DNA of 64,000 nucleotides from Artocarpus heterophyllus (lineage: Eukaryota > Streptophyta > Magnoliopsida > Rosales > Moraceae), in assembly GCA_025403435.1 (NCBI GenBank), contig CM046350.1:31091346-31155345 (forward strand). Reading direction: 5' to 3'. The notes under the pieces were generated by a model. The model made no database searches. It was given only the letters and a program-made list of their open reading frames with translations, and was not told where the DNA came from. How positions within the stretch are numbered: position 1 is the first letter of the stretch; the number at the start of each line of letters is the position of its first letter. Shown here in pieces: positions 47,253-57,487 of this stretch. Made by a program: the position numbers and the translations under genes.

Positions 47253-47858
47253 TTTCCAAAGGACCTCACCACACTCCCTTACGTGTTTCACTCGTGAAAT
47301 GGTTCACTCAATTTCACTCGTCTTTACACTCAATACTTTCGGCTTTTGTCCACTCTAATGCTCTCGCCTCTATGCCTTTTTCCACTCGTTAATTCTCACT
47401 CAGTTCCTATAAAACTAGTCAAATCAATATCAAAAAATTTCCTTGACAATTCACAAATAGATTACCAAAGAGACAAGACTATAACAGGAACAAAGAATTT
47501 AGGCTTTTAGAATCACACCCAAAAGGAACAAAATTTGAACAAAAATTTTTGGTCTATGCAAGGAATTCAGTTTTGGATTCCTTAAACAATGAATAACAAG
47601 AATCTGAAATAAAAATTTAAGAAAGGTTTCCAGACTTTTTTTTTTTTTTTTTTTTTCGGATCCTCTTGTTTTTCTTCTTTTCCCCCCTTTTTTTTTTTTT
47701 CTTTCCTTTTCTTTTCGTTTCTTTTCTTTCTTTCTTTTCTTTTCGGATCTTTTTTTTTTTTTTTTAAACTGACTTTGATAATGGAAATCAAAACTCACGA
47801 ACAACTGAAACAAACAAAAAACTAAGAGAACGGATAAGCAAAACCTGATTAGAACCTC
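47253..47858 (-). other. Element D 5' leader
   Basis: About 600 bases. It includes a long pyrimidine run on plus (47635-47766), which is an A/G-rich tract in the element RNA, and the CGTGTTTCACTCGTGAAATGG motif just before gag. Lys-rich frames across it are low-complexity artefacts. Confidence 0.8.
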
Positions 47859-47870
47859 GCTCTGATACCA
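47859..47870 (-). other. Primer-binding site of D
   Basis: The minus strand reads TGGTATCAGAGC, two bases inside the 5' LTR. Exact initiator-Met tRNA complement. Confidence 0.95.
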
Positions 47871-47872
47871 AA

Positions 47873-48673
47873 TGATACGAACCACGCCAAGAGCTGACGC
47901 GATCCTAACCGAAGTTGGTTTCCAAGATCAAATTTCTAACCGCTTTTGGATGGAACCGCGACCCGATGCCCAACAAGAAGCACGAACCTTGGTATGTGCG
48001 GACGCCACAATCAGCTATGGAGGGACTGATTGATAAGTCTTGGTAAGTGAGGACGCCACAATCAGCTATGGATGGACTGATTGATAAGTCGATGAACGCC
48101 ACGGAAATTTCCGATAAGTTCGAATAGTTCGTTTAGGAACTAAAGAGAATTAAACCTCAAAATTATGTGTTATTACTTGTCTCTCATTGATTGAAATTCG
48201 TTACAATTATATAGGGGTTCCTATGCGAATTTTCAGCCCCTAATTCCCATGGAAATTTCGGGAAACTCATTTAACAAAAGTCAAATCTAGACTAAATAAG
48301 GAAAGTTCCCTTAATGGCTTAAAAGCCTTACAATAATAGAAATACCAGAAACGGAAAAAAAGGAAACTAGACATTAAAAGGTCAAAACTGATTCTTCTCG
48401 CCATGTGTCGCCTCAAAATGGGAAAGTAACTGAAATGGAAATTACTCAATCCCTTCTATAGCTTGAATCACGCATTTATTGGTGTGGTTGTCGCATGCAA
48501 TTCCCTCAATGGGCCTCCATGCAATAGCTTGAGCCCAAGTTGCTTGAATCAGCCCAATAAGTGTTTCTTTAAACTTCTTCGCATGAGCTCTCGTAACCGG
48601 ACCAATGGGAACTTGAATTGGATCTGAATATGTCTCCCACGTGCTCTTGCTTGTGCTAGTGATGTCCTCATCA
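47873..48673 (-). repeat. LTR-1, 5' LTR of D
   Basis: 801 bp, TGATACGAACC...GTCCTCATCA, two U5 repeats. Near-identical to the 3' LTR. Differences seen: G/C in the CCGGTTTT motif, two bases around CAGCCCC/GGGAAAC, one A-run length and one in GCACGAGC. Confidence 0.95.
48206..48214 (-). promoter_or_regulatory. Likely TATA box of D (5' LTR)
   Basis: The minus strand reads CTATATAAT within AACCCCTATATAATTGTAACG, in the middle of the LTR where a U3/R border is expected. The same motif (CCCTATATATTG) is preserved in essentially every LTR-1 and marks the likely RNA start about 30 bases downstream. Inferred from position and motif only. Confidence 0.6.
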
Positions 48674-49216
48674 ATGTGGAGCTGATAGATATGGTGCACC
48701 AAGCCATCAAAGTAAAGTGGAGCAGCAGTTTAAGCGAAGAAACATGGCTCAGAGGGGATCTAGCATGGCTACCTCAAACACATGGAGACCAGCCCCTAAA
48801 TGGGATGAATTTCCAGCAAACAAGCCAAAGACCGAGCCCTCTAAGGATGCCAAACAAGTTGCTGCACCTAAACAAGGTAATACTGAATTTCCTACCTCAA
48901 AATGTCATGAGATTAAGTGATTTAAATGTCAAGGCAGGGGTCACATATCTTGCGATTGTACAAACAAGAGAGTAATGGTGATTACAGCTCAAGGAGAGAT
49001 TGTTTTAGAGGAGGAAGAAGAAGAAGAAGAAGATGACATGCCACCACTCGAAGATGCCTATGAAGGGGAGTGCGCTGTAGTTGGAGAGTCATTAGTGGCA
49101 AGACGAGCTCTCAGTGCACAGGCTAAAGAATAAGAGAATAATCAGTGAGAGAATTTCTTTCACATACGGTGTTTTGTGAATAACAAGGTTTGTAGTGTGA
49201 TAATGGATGGAGGAAG
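48674..49216 (+). pseudogene. Element E gag, second part: nucleocapsid and start of protease
   Basis: Resumes at ATGTGGAGCTGATAG (the target duplicate), giving ELIDMVHQAIKV. Then come a Gln/Lys/Arg-rich stretch, [17 protein letters not shown] (CCHC knuckle with the first Cys changed by a TGA), an acidic run of Glu codons (49009-49035), PPLEDAYEGECAV, the RRALSAQAKE motif and protease VCSVIMDGGS. Lesions: frameshift near 48710, TGA at 48917, and stops near 49130 and 49148. It breaks at GGAAG (49212-49216) into a TRIM fragment. The expected continuation, starting with the same GGAAG, is at 10960. Confidence 0.88.
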
Positions 49217-49263
49217 TGATATGAACCCACCTAACTCCACCCCAAAAGCTAGCTCAAGAGGGG
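49217..49263 (-). mobile_element. 47-bp TRIM LTR fragment
   Basis: TGATATGAACCCACCTAACTCC...GCTCAAGAGGGG, the outer end of a TRIM LTR, cut by the LTR-1 of A2 at 49264. It starts directly after GGAAG. Confidence 0.85.
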
Positions 49264-50062
49264 TGATACGAACCACGCCAAGAACTGACGCGACCCTAAC
49301 CGAAGTTGGTTTCCAAGATCAAATTTCTAACCGGTTTTGAATGGAACCGCGACCCAATGCCCAACAAGAAGCTCGAACCTTGGTATGTGAGGACACCACA
49401 ATCAGCTATGGAGAGACCGATTGATAAGTCTTGGTATGTGAGGACGCCACAATCAGCTATGGATGGACTGATTGATAAGTCAATGAACGCCACGGAAATT
49501 TCCGATAAGTTTGAATAGTTTGTTTAGGAACTAAAGAGAATTAAACCTCAAAATTATGTGTTATTACTTGTATCCCATTGAATGAAATTCGTTACAATAT
49601 ATAGGGGTTCCTATGCGAATTTTCAGCTCCTAATTCCCATGGAATTTCGGGAAAATCGTTTACCAAATGTCAAATCTAAACGAAATAAGGAAAGTTCCCT
49701 TAATGGCTTAAAAGCCTTACAATAATAGAAATATCACAAATGCAAAAAGGAAACTAGACATTGAAAGGTAAATAAGCTGATTCTTCTCGCCATGTGTCGC
49801 CTCAAAACGGGAAAGTAATTGAAATGGAAATTACTCAATCCCTTCTAGAGCTTGAATCACGCATTTGTTGGTCTGGTTGTCGCATGCAATTCCCTCAATG
49901 GGCCTCCATGCAATAGCTTGAGCCAAAGTTGCTTGAATCAACCCAATAAGCGTTTCTTTAAACTTCTTAGCACGAGCTCTCGTAACCGGACCAATGGGAA
50001 CTTGAATCGGATCTGAATATGTCTCCCACGTGCTCTTACTTGTGCTAACGATGTCCTCATCA
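49264..50062 (-). repeat. LTR-1, 3' LTR of element A2
   Basis: 799 bp, complete ends, two U5 repeats. Its inner 209 bases correspond to 1-209. Left flank AGGGG; the matching right flank would lie outside the window. Confidence 0.92.
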
Positions 50063-52723
50063 TTCCCCTTCTCTTGAGAAGGATTTGTCCTCAAATCGTC
50101 GCCTGCATCAAAAGGACTTAGGTCAGAAACATTAAAAGAGTCACTTACACCATACTTACCTAGCAAGTCTAGCTTGTACGCATTATCGTTGATCCTTTCG
50201 AGAACTTGAAAAGGACCATCCCCTCTAGGCAATAGCTTGGATTTCCTGTGTTTTGAAAACCGTTCCTTGCGTAAGTGCAACCACACCCAATCACCGGGCT
50301 CGAAGACACGCTTGTGACGCCCTTTATTGGCTTGTTCAGCATATTGTTTAGTCCTTCGCTCGATGTTGAGTCTTGCCTTCTCATGTATCTGCTTAACAAG
50401 ATCATCTTTTCTTTTTCCATCTAAATTCACATGCTCAGACAAAGGTAATGGCATTAAATCCAAAGGAGTTAAAGGATTAAAACCATAAACAATTTCAAAC
50501 GGTGAAAATTGAGTAGCAGAATGAACAGATCGATTATAAGCAAACTCAACATGTGGTAAACACTCCTCCCATGTTTTGATGTTCTTTTTAATGACAGCCC
50601 TCAACAAAGTAGACAAGGTTCTATTCACAACTTCTGTTTGACCATCTGTTTGAGGGTGACAAGTAGTTGAAGACAATAGCTTAGTCCCTAACTTAGCCCA
50701 CAAAGTCTTCCAAAAGTAGCTTAAGAACTTGGTGTCCCTATCAGAAACAATTGTCCTAGGCATACCATGAAGTCTGACAATTTCCCTAAAGAACAAATCA
50801 GCAACATTGGAAGCATCATCTGTCTTGTGCCATGGAATAAAATGAGCCATCTTGGAAAACCTATCCACAACCACAAATATCGAGTCTCTTCCCCGTTTAG
50901 ACCTAGGTAAACCTAACACAAAATCCATCGAAATATCAATCCAGGGTTCACTAGGTATTGGTAAAGGGGTGTATAAACCATGGGGCTGCACTCTTGATTT
51001 AGCCTGCCTACAAGTTACACATCTACCACAAAGCCTCTCAACATCTCTTTTCATATGTGGCCAATAGAAGTGTTCCTGCAAAATAGTCAAAGTCTTCAAT
51101 ACCCCAAAATGTCCCATCAATCCTCCCCCATGGGATTCTCTCACTAGTAAATCTCTTAATGAACAATTAGGCACACATAATTTATTCTCCCGAAACAAGT
51201 ATCCCTCATGCCTAAAGTACTTACCACTAGCAAATCTCTCACAAGCTTGATACTCAGTACTAAAGTCACGATCATCAGCATATAACTCTTTAATGTGTTC
51301 AAAACCCAGTAGTTTAGCATTAAGAGTTGAGATTAAGACATACCTGCGAGAAAGTGCATCGGCAACGACGTTTTCCTTACCTTGCTTGTAGCGAATGACA
51401 TATGGAAACGTCTCTATGAATTCTACCCAATGAGCATGCCTCTTGTTCAGCTTGTGCTGGCCCTTCAAGTGTTTCAGGGACTCATGATCGGTGTGAATCA
51501 CGAACTCCTTAGGCCATAGGTAATGCTACCACGTCTCTAATGCCCGAACCAATGCATACATCTCTTTATCATAAGTTGGGTAATTAAGAGTTGCCCCATT
51601 CAGCTTCTCACTGAAATATGCTACTGGTCTCCCTTCCTGCATTAAAACAGCACCAATTCCAACACCTAAAGCATCACATTCAATCTCAAAAGTTTTGGAA
51701 AAATTAGGTAAGGATAACAATGGAGCATTTGTCAACTTCTCCTTGAGTAGCTGAAATGCCTTTTCTTGCTCTTCTCCCCCCATCTAAACCAACATTCTTC
51801 TTGATGACTTCAGTCAGTGGTGCGGCTATAGTACTGAAATCTTTCACAAACCGCCGGTAGAAACTAGCAAGTCCATGAAAACTCCGTACGTTTCCCACAC
51901 TAGTTGGACTCGGCCACTCCTGGATGGCACACACCTTTTCTTCATCAACCTGTATACCTTGAGCACTAACAACAAAACCAAGAAACACAAGCTTATCTGT
52001 GCAAAAGGTACACTTCTTGAGGTTAGCATACAACTTTTCCTTCCGTAAAACATCTAAAACAAGTTTCAAATGTTCAATATGATCATCCAAATTGCTGCTA
52101 CAGATAAGGATATCATCAAAATAAACAACGACAAATTTTCCAATAAAATCTCGCAAAACATGGTTCATTAAACGCATAAATGTGCTAGTCGCAATGGTTA
52201 AACCGAAAGGCACTACCAACCACTCATACAAGCCTTGTTTTGTTTTGAAAGCCGTCTTCCACTCGTCTCCCTCTTTCATGCGAATTTGATGATATCTACT
52301 CTTCAGATCAATTTTAGAAAACACACAAGCATCATGCAATTCATCTAACATGTCATCCAAGCGAGGAATGGGATGTCGATACTTTACCGTGATGTTGTTG
52401 ATGGCTCGACGAACAACGCACATCCTCCAAGTACCATCTTTCTTAGGCACAAGTAAAACTGGTACGGCGCACGGGCTCATGCTTTCTCTCACGTGTCCCT
52501 TCTCCATCAACTCACTTACCTGCCGTTGGAGTTCCTTTGTCTCCTCGGGATTACTTCTATAGGCTGGTCGGTTTGGAATTGTAGCTCCAGGTATGAAGTC
52601 GATTTGATGTTCAATCCCGCGGATTGGAGGTAAACCTTGCGGTGTTTCCTCGGGAAAGATTTCCTCATATTCCTGCAATAGAGAAAGAATAGAACTATGC
52701 AAGGTGGAATCAAGATCGTTAGT
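49831..52723 (-). pseudogene. Element A2 pol remnant: RT, RNase H, integrase and LTR-encoded tail
   Basis: Second copy of the A pol block. From 51501 down to 49831 the frame is open for 556 codons and covers the end of RNase H (DALSRR), integrase zinc finger, core ([26 protein letters not shown]), GPF/Y module and tail. Upstream, the shared CAG-to-TAG stop lies at about 51523-51525, and a C-run expansion (CTCCCCCCATC) near 51776 shifts the frame between RT and RNase H. The RT is complete with [12 protein letters not shown] and YFDDILICS. The A1-specific TGA near 501 is absent here (CGA kept), so that change arose after duplication. Confidence 0.92.
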
Positions 52724-53042
52724 TGATATGAACCCACCTACCATATGATATGAACCCACCAAACTCCACCCCAAAAGCTAGCTTGTGAGGGGAGGATTGT
52801 GAACTCATATATATAACACCCAAGACCACCCTCTCTAACCGATGTGGGACACATCATTCCCGATCCTTTTAGACTGCACGTCCTCGTGCCAACTCCGTCG
52901 TTAACCCACACGAGCAGCAGGGAACCTTTGTACATGTGCCCACCGACCAGTAGAGGTTCGGCTCTGATGCCATATGATATGAACCCACCTAACTCTACCC
53001 CAAAAGCTAGCTTTTGGGGTGGAGTTAGGTGGGTCCATATCA
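52724..53042 (-). mobile_element. Rearranged TRIM in A2 (same as 2870-3188)
   Basis: Same truncated first LTR, full second LTR, internal region and terminal palindrome as the A1 copy, at the same pol position and with the same TTAGT/TAAGT flanks. Confidence 0.88.
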
Positions 53043-54982
53043 TAAGTGTTTAATAACGCCTCCTTGTACGTGAGTAAAATCATCGGCTGATTAGAAAACA
53101 AAGCTTTTCTCACATCACTCTCTCTTGCATAAAAGTTTGTTTTTCACTCTATTTTTACCTTATTGGCCAAATCTTCTTTTGTACTTGCTCTCTCAATGTT
53201 CTCTCCTTTTCTCTCCTTTTTCTCGGCCCCTCTATCTTTTTTCCTCTCTGGCCGAACTCTCTCTCTGCACTCCAACACTCATTATTTTCGCTCCCTTTCT
53301 CTCTCTTTTTCTCATTCTCTCCTTTTTGTTCACTGTCCTTTTGTAACCAAACTTGATCTTCATGAACCTGTTTTGGTGTCATTGGTACAAGAGTGAATGG
53401 TCTCTGGTTGTGCACAAGAGAATATTTATTGGTGTAGCCATCATGTTTGACTCGATGATCAAATTGCCATGGTCGACCTAGTAACAAGTGCCCGGCTTCC
53501 ATTGGAACTACATCTTACAAAAATTCATCTTCGTATCTACCAATGCGAAATGAAATTAATGCCTGTTTAGTTACCTTCACTTCACCACTATTATTCAACC
53601 ATTGCAACTTGTAAGGTCGAGGATGTTTGGTCGTTTGTTAGCCCTAATTTGTCAACCATAGTACTGCTAGCAACGTTCGTACAACTCCCTCCATCTATTA
53701 TCGCACTACATACCTTGTTCTGCACGTGGCACCTAGTATGAAAAATGTTCTCACGTTGCTGTTCTTCTTCCTCTTTGGCTTGTACACTAAGGGCTCGTCG
53801 AGTGACCAACAATTCACCTTGGACAGCACACTCCTCCTCATCCACATGCTCCAATGGTGGCATGGAGTCCTCGTCCGATTCGTCATCCATAACAACCTCT
53901 CCGTCGTCCCGTAACACCATCACCCTTTTGTTCAAACATTGGCTTGAGATGTGACCCCTGCCTTGGCATTTGAAACATTTAATATCACGGTTTTGAGAAG
54001 TGGATGAAATATATTTACCTTGGTTTGAAGGGCTAGCCGTGGCTGGTTTTGGCTCAAACTTTGGCCTAGCAACCGATTTCTCTTCTCTCTTCCCATAATT
54101 CGGCTTCCATGAAAAAGGTGCCGAACTAACATTTGCATGTGAGCTACCCCTCCTCTTGAGCTACTGCTCTACTGTGATGGCCATGTGCAACATGTCTTCT
54201 AACTCTACATAGTGTTGCATCTCCACCCTATCTTGAATATCTGGATTTAGCCCTTGCAAAAATCTTGCCGTGGTTGCTTCTCGATCTTCTTCAACATTGG
54301 CTCGTATCATGGCTATTTCCATTTCTTGATAATATTCCTTGACACTCCTATTTCCTTGTCTAAGTCCTTGCAACTTTTTGTACAATTCCCGATAGTAATG
54401 GCTGGGTACAAATCGCTTTCTCATCACCGTTTTCATCTCCTCCCATGTCTCAATCGGGTGTTCTCGGTTCTGTCGCCTATTCATTACCAACTGATCCCAC
54501 CATACAACCGCATAATCAGAGAACTCAATTGCAGCAAGCTTAACTTTCTTTAACTCTGAATAGTTATGGCAATCAAACACTAGCTCCACTTTCTTCTCCC
54601 ACTCTAGGTAAGCTCCGGGGTCATTTTTCCCTTGGAATGGCGGAATCTTCATTTTAATACCTCCCATATTATTGTCTTCCCGGTTCCTAGCTTCTCTATT
54701 CCCATTGCCACGCCTAAATCTGCCCCTCTTTATCGGTGGTTCCTCCAACTCTTCTAATTCATCTTCCTCCGAAAGATCACATCCACCCCTCCACCTATTT
54801 TGCATGTTTTGTGGCTGCCTATTGCGTGTTCTAGCATCAACCTCATCTAATCTCTCATGAATGGGCTCTAGAGCTCGCGTCAACAACCGTTCCATTTGCC
54901 TCATTAATGCTTGCAACTGAAGATTGGGAACGTTTTGTTGTGGAAGATCATCTTCGGCTTCTCTTTCTTGATTTGGATTCAT
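53043..54982 (-). pseudogene. Element A2 gag-protease remnant (type 2)
   Basis: Starts at the ATG at 54980-54982 (MNPNQEREAEDD). Gag is open for 273 codons (54161-54982) through the coil (PNLQLQALMRQMERLL), GRFRRGNGNREARN, the core and [18 protein letters not shown], then meets the shared stop. The CCHC segment, acidic stretch, [15 protein letters not shown], protease ([22 protein letters not shown]) and charged linker follow with frameshifts near 54150, 53635 and 53510. It gives the clearest view of the type-2 gag N-terminus. Confidence 0.9.
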
Positions 54983-55128
54983 TTTTTTTAAACATGCAAA
55001 ACAACGTTAGATAATAAAGGACCTTACTTCTCTCCCTCACGTGTTTCACTCTATCACTTGGTCACTCCATTCACTCGTGTTTCACTCGAATAATTGGCTT
55101 TTACCCTTGAATGTTCTCACCACTCTTG
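54983..55128 (-). other. Element A2 5' leader, inner part
   Basis: Same as 5129-5274. Ends at TCTTG (55124-55128), where B2 is inserted. Confidence 0.75.
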
Positions 55129-55928
55129 TGATACGAACCACGCCAAGAACTGACGCGACCCTAACCGAAGTTGGTTTCCAAGATCAAATTTTCTAACCGG
55201 TTTTGATTGGAACCGCGACCCGATGCCCAACAAGAAGCTCGAACCTTGGTAAGTGAGGACGCCACAATCAGCTATGGAGAGACCGATTGATGAGTCTTGG
55301 TATGTGAAGACGCCACAATCAGCTATGGATGGACTGATTGATAAGTCTATGAACGCCACGGAAATTTCTGATAAGTTCGAATAGTTCGTTTAGGAACTAA
55401 AGAGAATTAAACCTCAAAATTATGTGTTATTACTTGTCCCCAATTGATTGAAATTCGTTACAATATATAGGGGTTCCTATGCGAATTTTCAGCCCCTAAT
55501 TCCCATGGAATTTCGGGAAAATCATTTACCAAATGTCAAATCTAAACTAAATAAGGAAAGTTTCCTTAATGGCTTAAAAGCCTTACAATAATAGAAATAA
55601 CACAAACGCAAAAAGGAAACTAGACAATAAAAGGTAAATAAGCTGATTCTTCTCGCCATGTGTCGCCTCAAAACGGGGAGGTAACTGAAATGGAAATTAC
55701 TCAATCCCTTCTAGAGCTTTTATCACGCATTTGTTGGTTTGATTTTCGCTTGCAATTCCCTCAATGGGCCTCCATGCAATGGCTTGAGCCCAAGTTGCTT
55801 GAATCAGCCCAATAAGCATTTCTTTAAACTTCTTCGTACGAGCTCTCGTAACCGGACGAATGGGAACTTGAATTGGATCTGAATAAGTCTCCCACGTGCT
55901 CTTGCTTGTGCTAACGATGTCCTCATCA
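55129..55928 (-). repeat. LTR-1, 3' LTR of element B2
   Basis: 800 bp, complete, two U5 repeats, preceded by TCTTG. It is the undeleted counterpart of the 54-bp remnant at 5275-5328. The inner part encodes the B2 polyprotein tail. Confidence 0.92.
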
Positions 55929-56688
55929 TTCCCCTCCTCTTGAGAAGGATTTGTCCTCAAATCGTCGCCTGCATCAAAAGGACTTAGATCAGAAACATTA
56001 AAGGAGGCACTTACACCATACTCACCAGGCAAGTCTAGCTTGTACGCATTATCATTGATCCTTTCGAGAACTTAAAAAGGACCGTCCCCTCTAGGCAATA
56101 GCTTGGATTTCCTTTGTTCTAGAAACCGTTCCTTGCGTAATTGCAACCACACCCAATCACCGGGCTCGAAGACGAGCTTGTGACGCCCTTTGTTGGCTTG
56201 TTCAGCATATTGTTTAGTCCTTCGCTCGATGTTGAGTCTTGCCTTCTCGTGTATCTGCTTAACAAGATCAGCTTTTTTTTTTTTCCATCTAAATTCACAT
56301 GCTCAAACAAAGGTAATGGCATTAAGTCCAAAGGAGTTAAAGGATTAAAACCATAAACAATTTCAAACGGTGAAAATTGAGTAGCAGAATGAACAGATCG
56401 ATTATAAGCAAACTCAACATGTGGTAAACACTCCTCCCATGTTTTGATGTTCTTTTTAATGACAGCCCTCAACAAAGTAGACAAGGTTCTATTGACAACT
56501 TCTGTTTGACCATCGGTTTGAGGGTGACAAGTAGTTGAAAACAATAGCTTAGTCCCTAACTTAGCCCACAAAGTCTTCCAAAAGTAGCTTAAGAACTTGG
56601 TGTCCCTATCAGAAACAATTGTCCTAGGCATACCATGAAGTCTTACCATTTCCCTAAAGAACAAATCAGCAACATTGGAAGCATCATC
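55697..56688 (-). pseudogene. Element B2 integrase C-terminal remnant
   Basis: Reverse-strand integrase from [15 protein letters not shown] (56688) through [17 protein letters not shown], the GPF/Y module and the LTR-encoded tail to the stop at 55697. Lesions: a T-run expansion near 56273-56283 that shifts the frame, and a TAA near 56072. The rest of B2 should lie beyond element G, outside the window. Confidence 0.88.
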
Positions 56689-57487
56689 TGATACGAACCA
56701 CGCCAAGAGCTGACGCGACCCTAACCGAAGTTGGTTTCCAAGATCAAATTTCTAACCGGTTTTGGATGGAACCGCGACCCGATGCCCAACAAGAAGCACG
56801 AACCTTGGTATGTGAGGACGCCACAATCAGCTATGGAGAGACCGATTGATAAGTCTTGGTATGTGAGGACGCCACAATCAGCTATGGATGGACTGATTGA
56901 TAAGTCTATGAACGCCACGGAAATTTCCGATAAGTTCGAATAGTTCGTTTAGGAACTAAAGAGAATTAAACCTCAAAATTATGTGTTATTACTTGTCTCC
57001 ATTGATTGAAATTCGTTACAATTATATAGGGGTTCCTATGCGAATTTTCAGCCCCTAATTCCCATGGAAATTTCGGGAAACTCATTTAACAAAAGTCAAA
57101 TCTAGACTAAATAAGGAAAGTTCCCTTAATGGCTTAAAAGCCTTACAATAATAGAAATACCAGAAACGGAAAAAAGGAAACTAGACATTAAAAGGTCAAA
57201 ACTGATTCTTCTCGCCATGTGTCGCCTCAAAATGGGAAAGTAACTGAAATGGAAATTACTCAATCCCTTCTATAGCTTGAATCACGCATTTATTGGTGTG
57301 GTTGTCGCATGCAATTCCCTCAATGGGCCTCCATGCAATAGCTTGAGCCCAAGTTGCATGAATCAGCCCAATAAGTGTTTCTTTAAACTTCTTCGCACGA
57401 GCTCTCGTAACCGGACCAATGGGAACTTGAATTGGATCTGAATATGTCTCCCACGTGCTCTTGCTTGTGCTAGTGATGTCCTCATCA
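56689..57487 (-). repeat. LTR-1, 3' LTR of G
   Basis: 799 bp, complete ends, two U5 repeats, followed by TTCCCCTCCTCTT (polypurine tract on minus, 57488-57500). Confidence 0.95.

Larger units (their letters stand above)
41846..48673 (-). mobile_element. Element D: full-length, recently inserted Ty3/gypsy retrotransposon
   Basis: 6828 bp, with 3' LTR 41846-42645, polypurine tract, gag-pol, leader, primer site and 5' LTR 47873-48673. Perfect 5-bp target duplication ATGTG at 41841-41845 and 48674-48678 inside element E gag. By eye the two LTRs differ at four substitutions and one A-run length change over about 800 bp, so insertion was recent. This is the reference copy for the type-1/LTR-1 family here. 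The GPF/Y module and the tail suggest the CRM clade; no chromodomain was recognised. Confidence 0.95.
49854..55128. repeat. Right copy of the ~5.3-kb duplicated segment
   Basis: Corresponds to 1-5274 (offset 49853-49854). The likeness includes the pol TAG, the rearranged TRIM, the gag stop after TVEQ, the TTAGCCC frameshift and the terminal TCTTG plus LTR start. Beyond 55128 the copies differ because B1 has been deleted internally whereas B2 has gained element G. Confidence 0.85.

Noticed and set aside
47499..47885. Lys-rich ORFs in the leaders of A, D, E, G and I
   Set aside because: They are the translation of A/G homopurine tracts. Length differs between near-identical copies and no domain is present.
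48063..48102. Repeated small ORF inside LTR-1 (peptide with [11 protein letters not shown] repeats) found in nearly every LTR copy
   Set aside because: In almost all copies its first codon is GTG, not ATG, and short and long LTR classes differ by one 17-codon unit. It is best explained as the translation of the U5 tandem repeat. No independent evidence of a protein.
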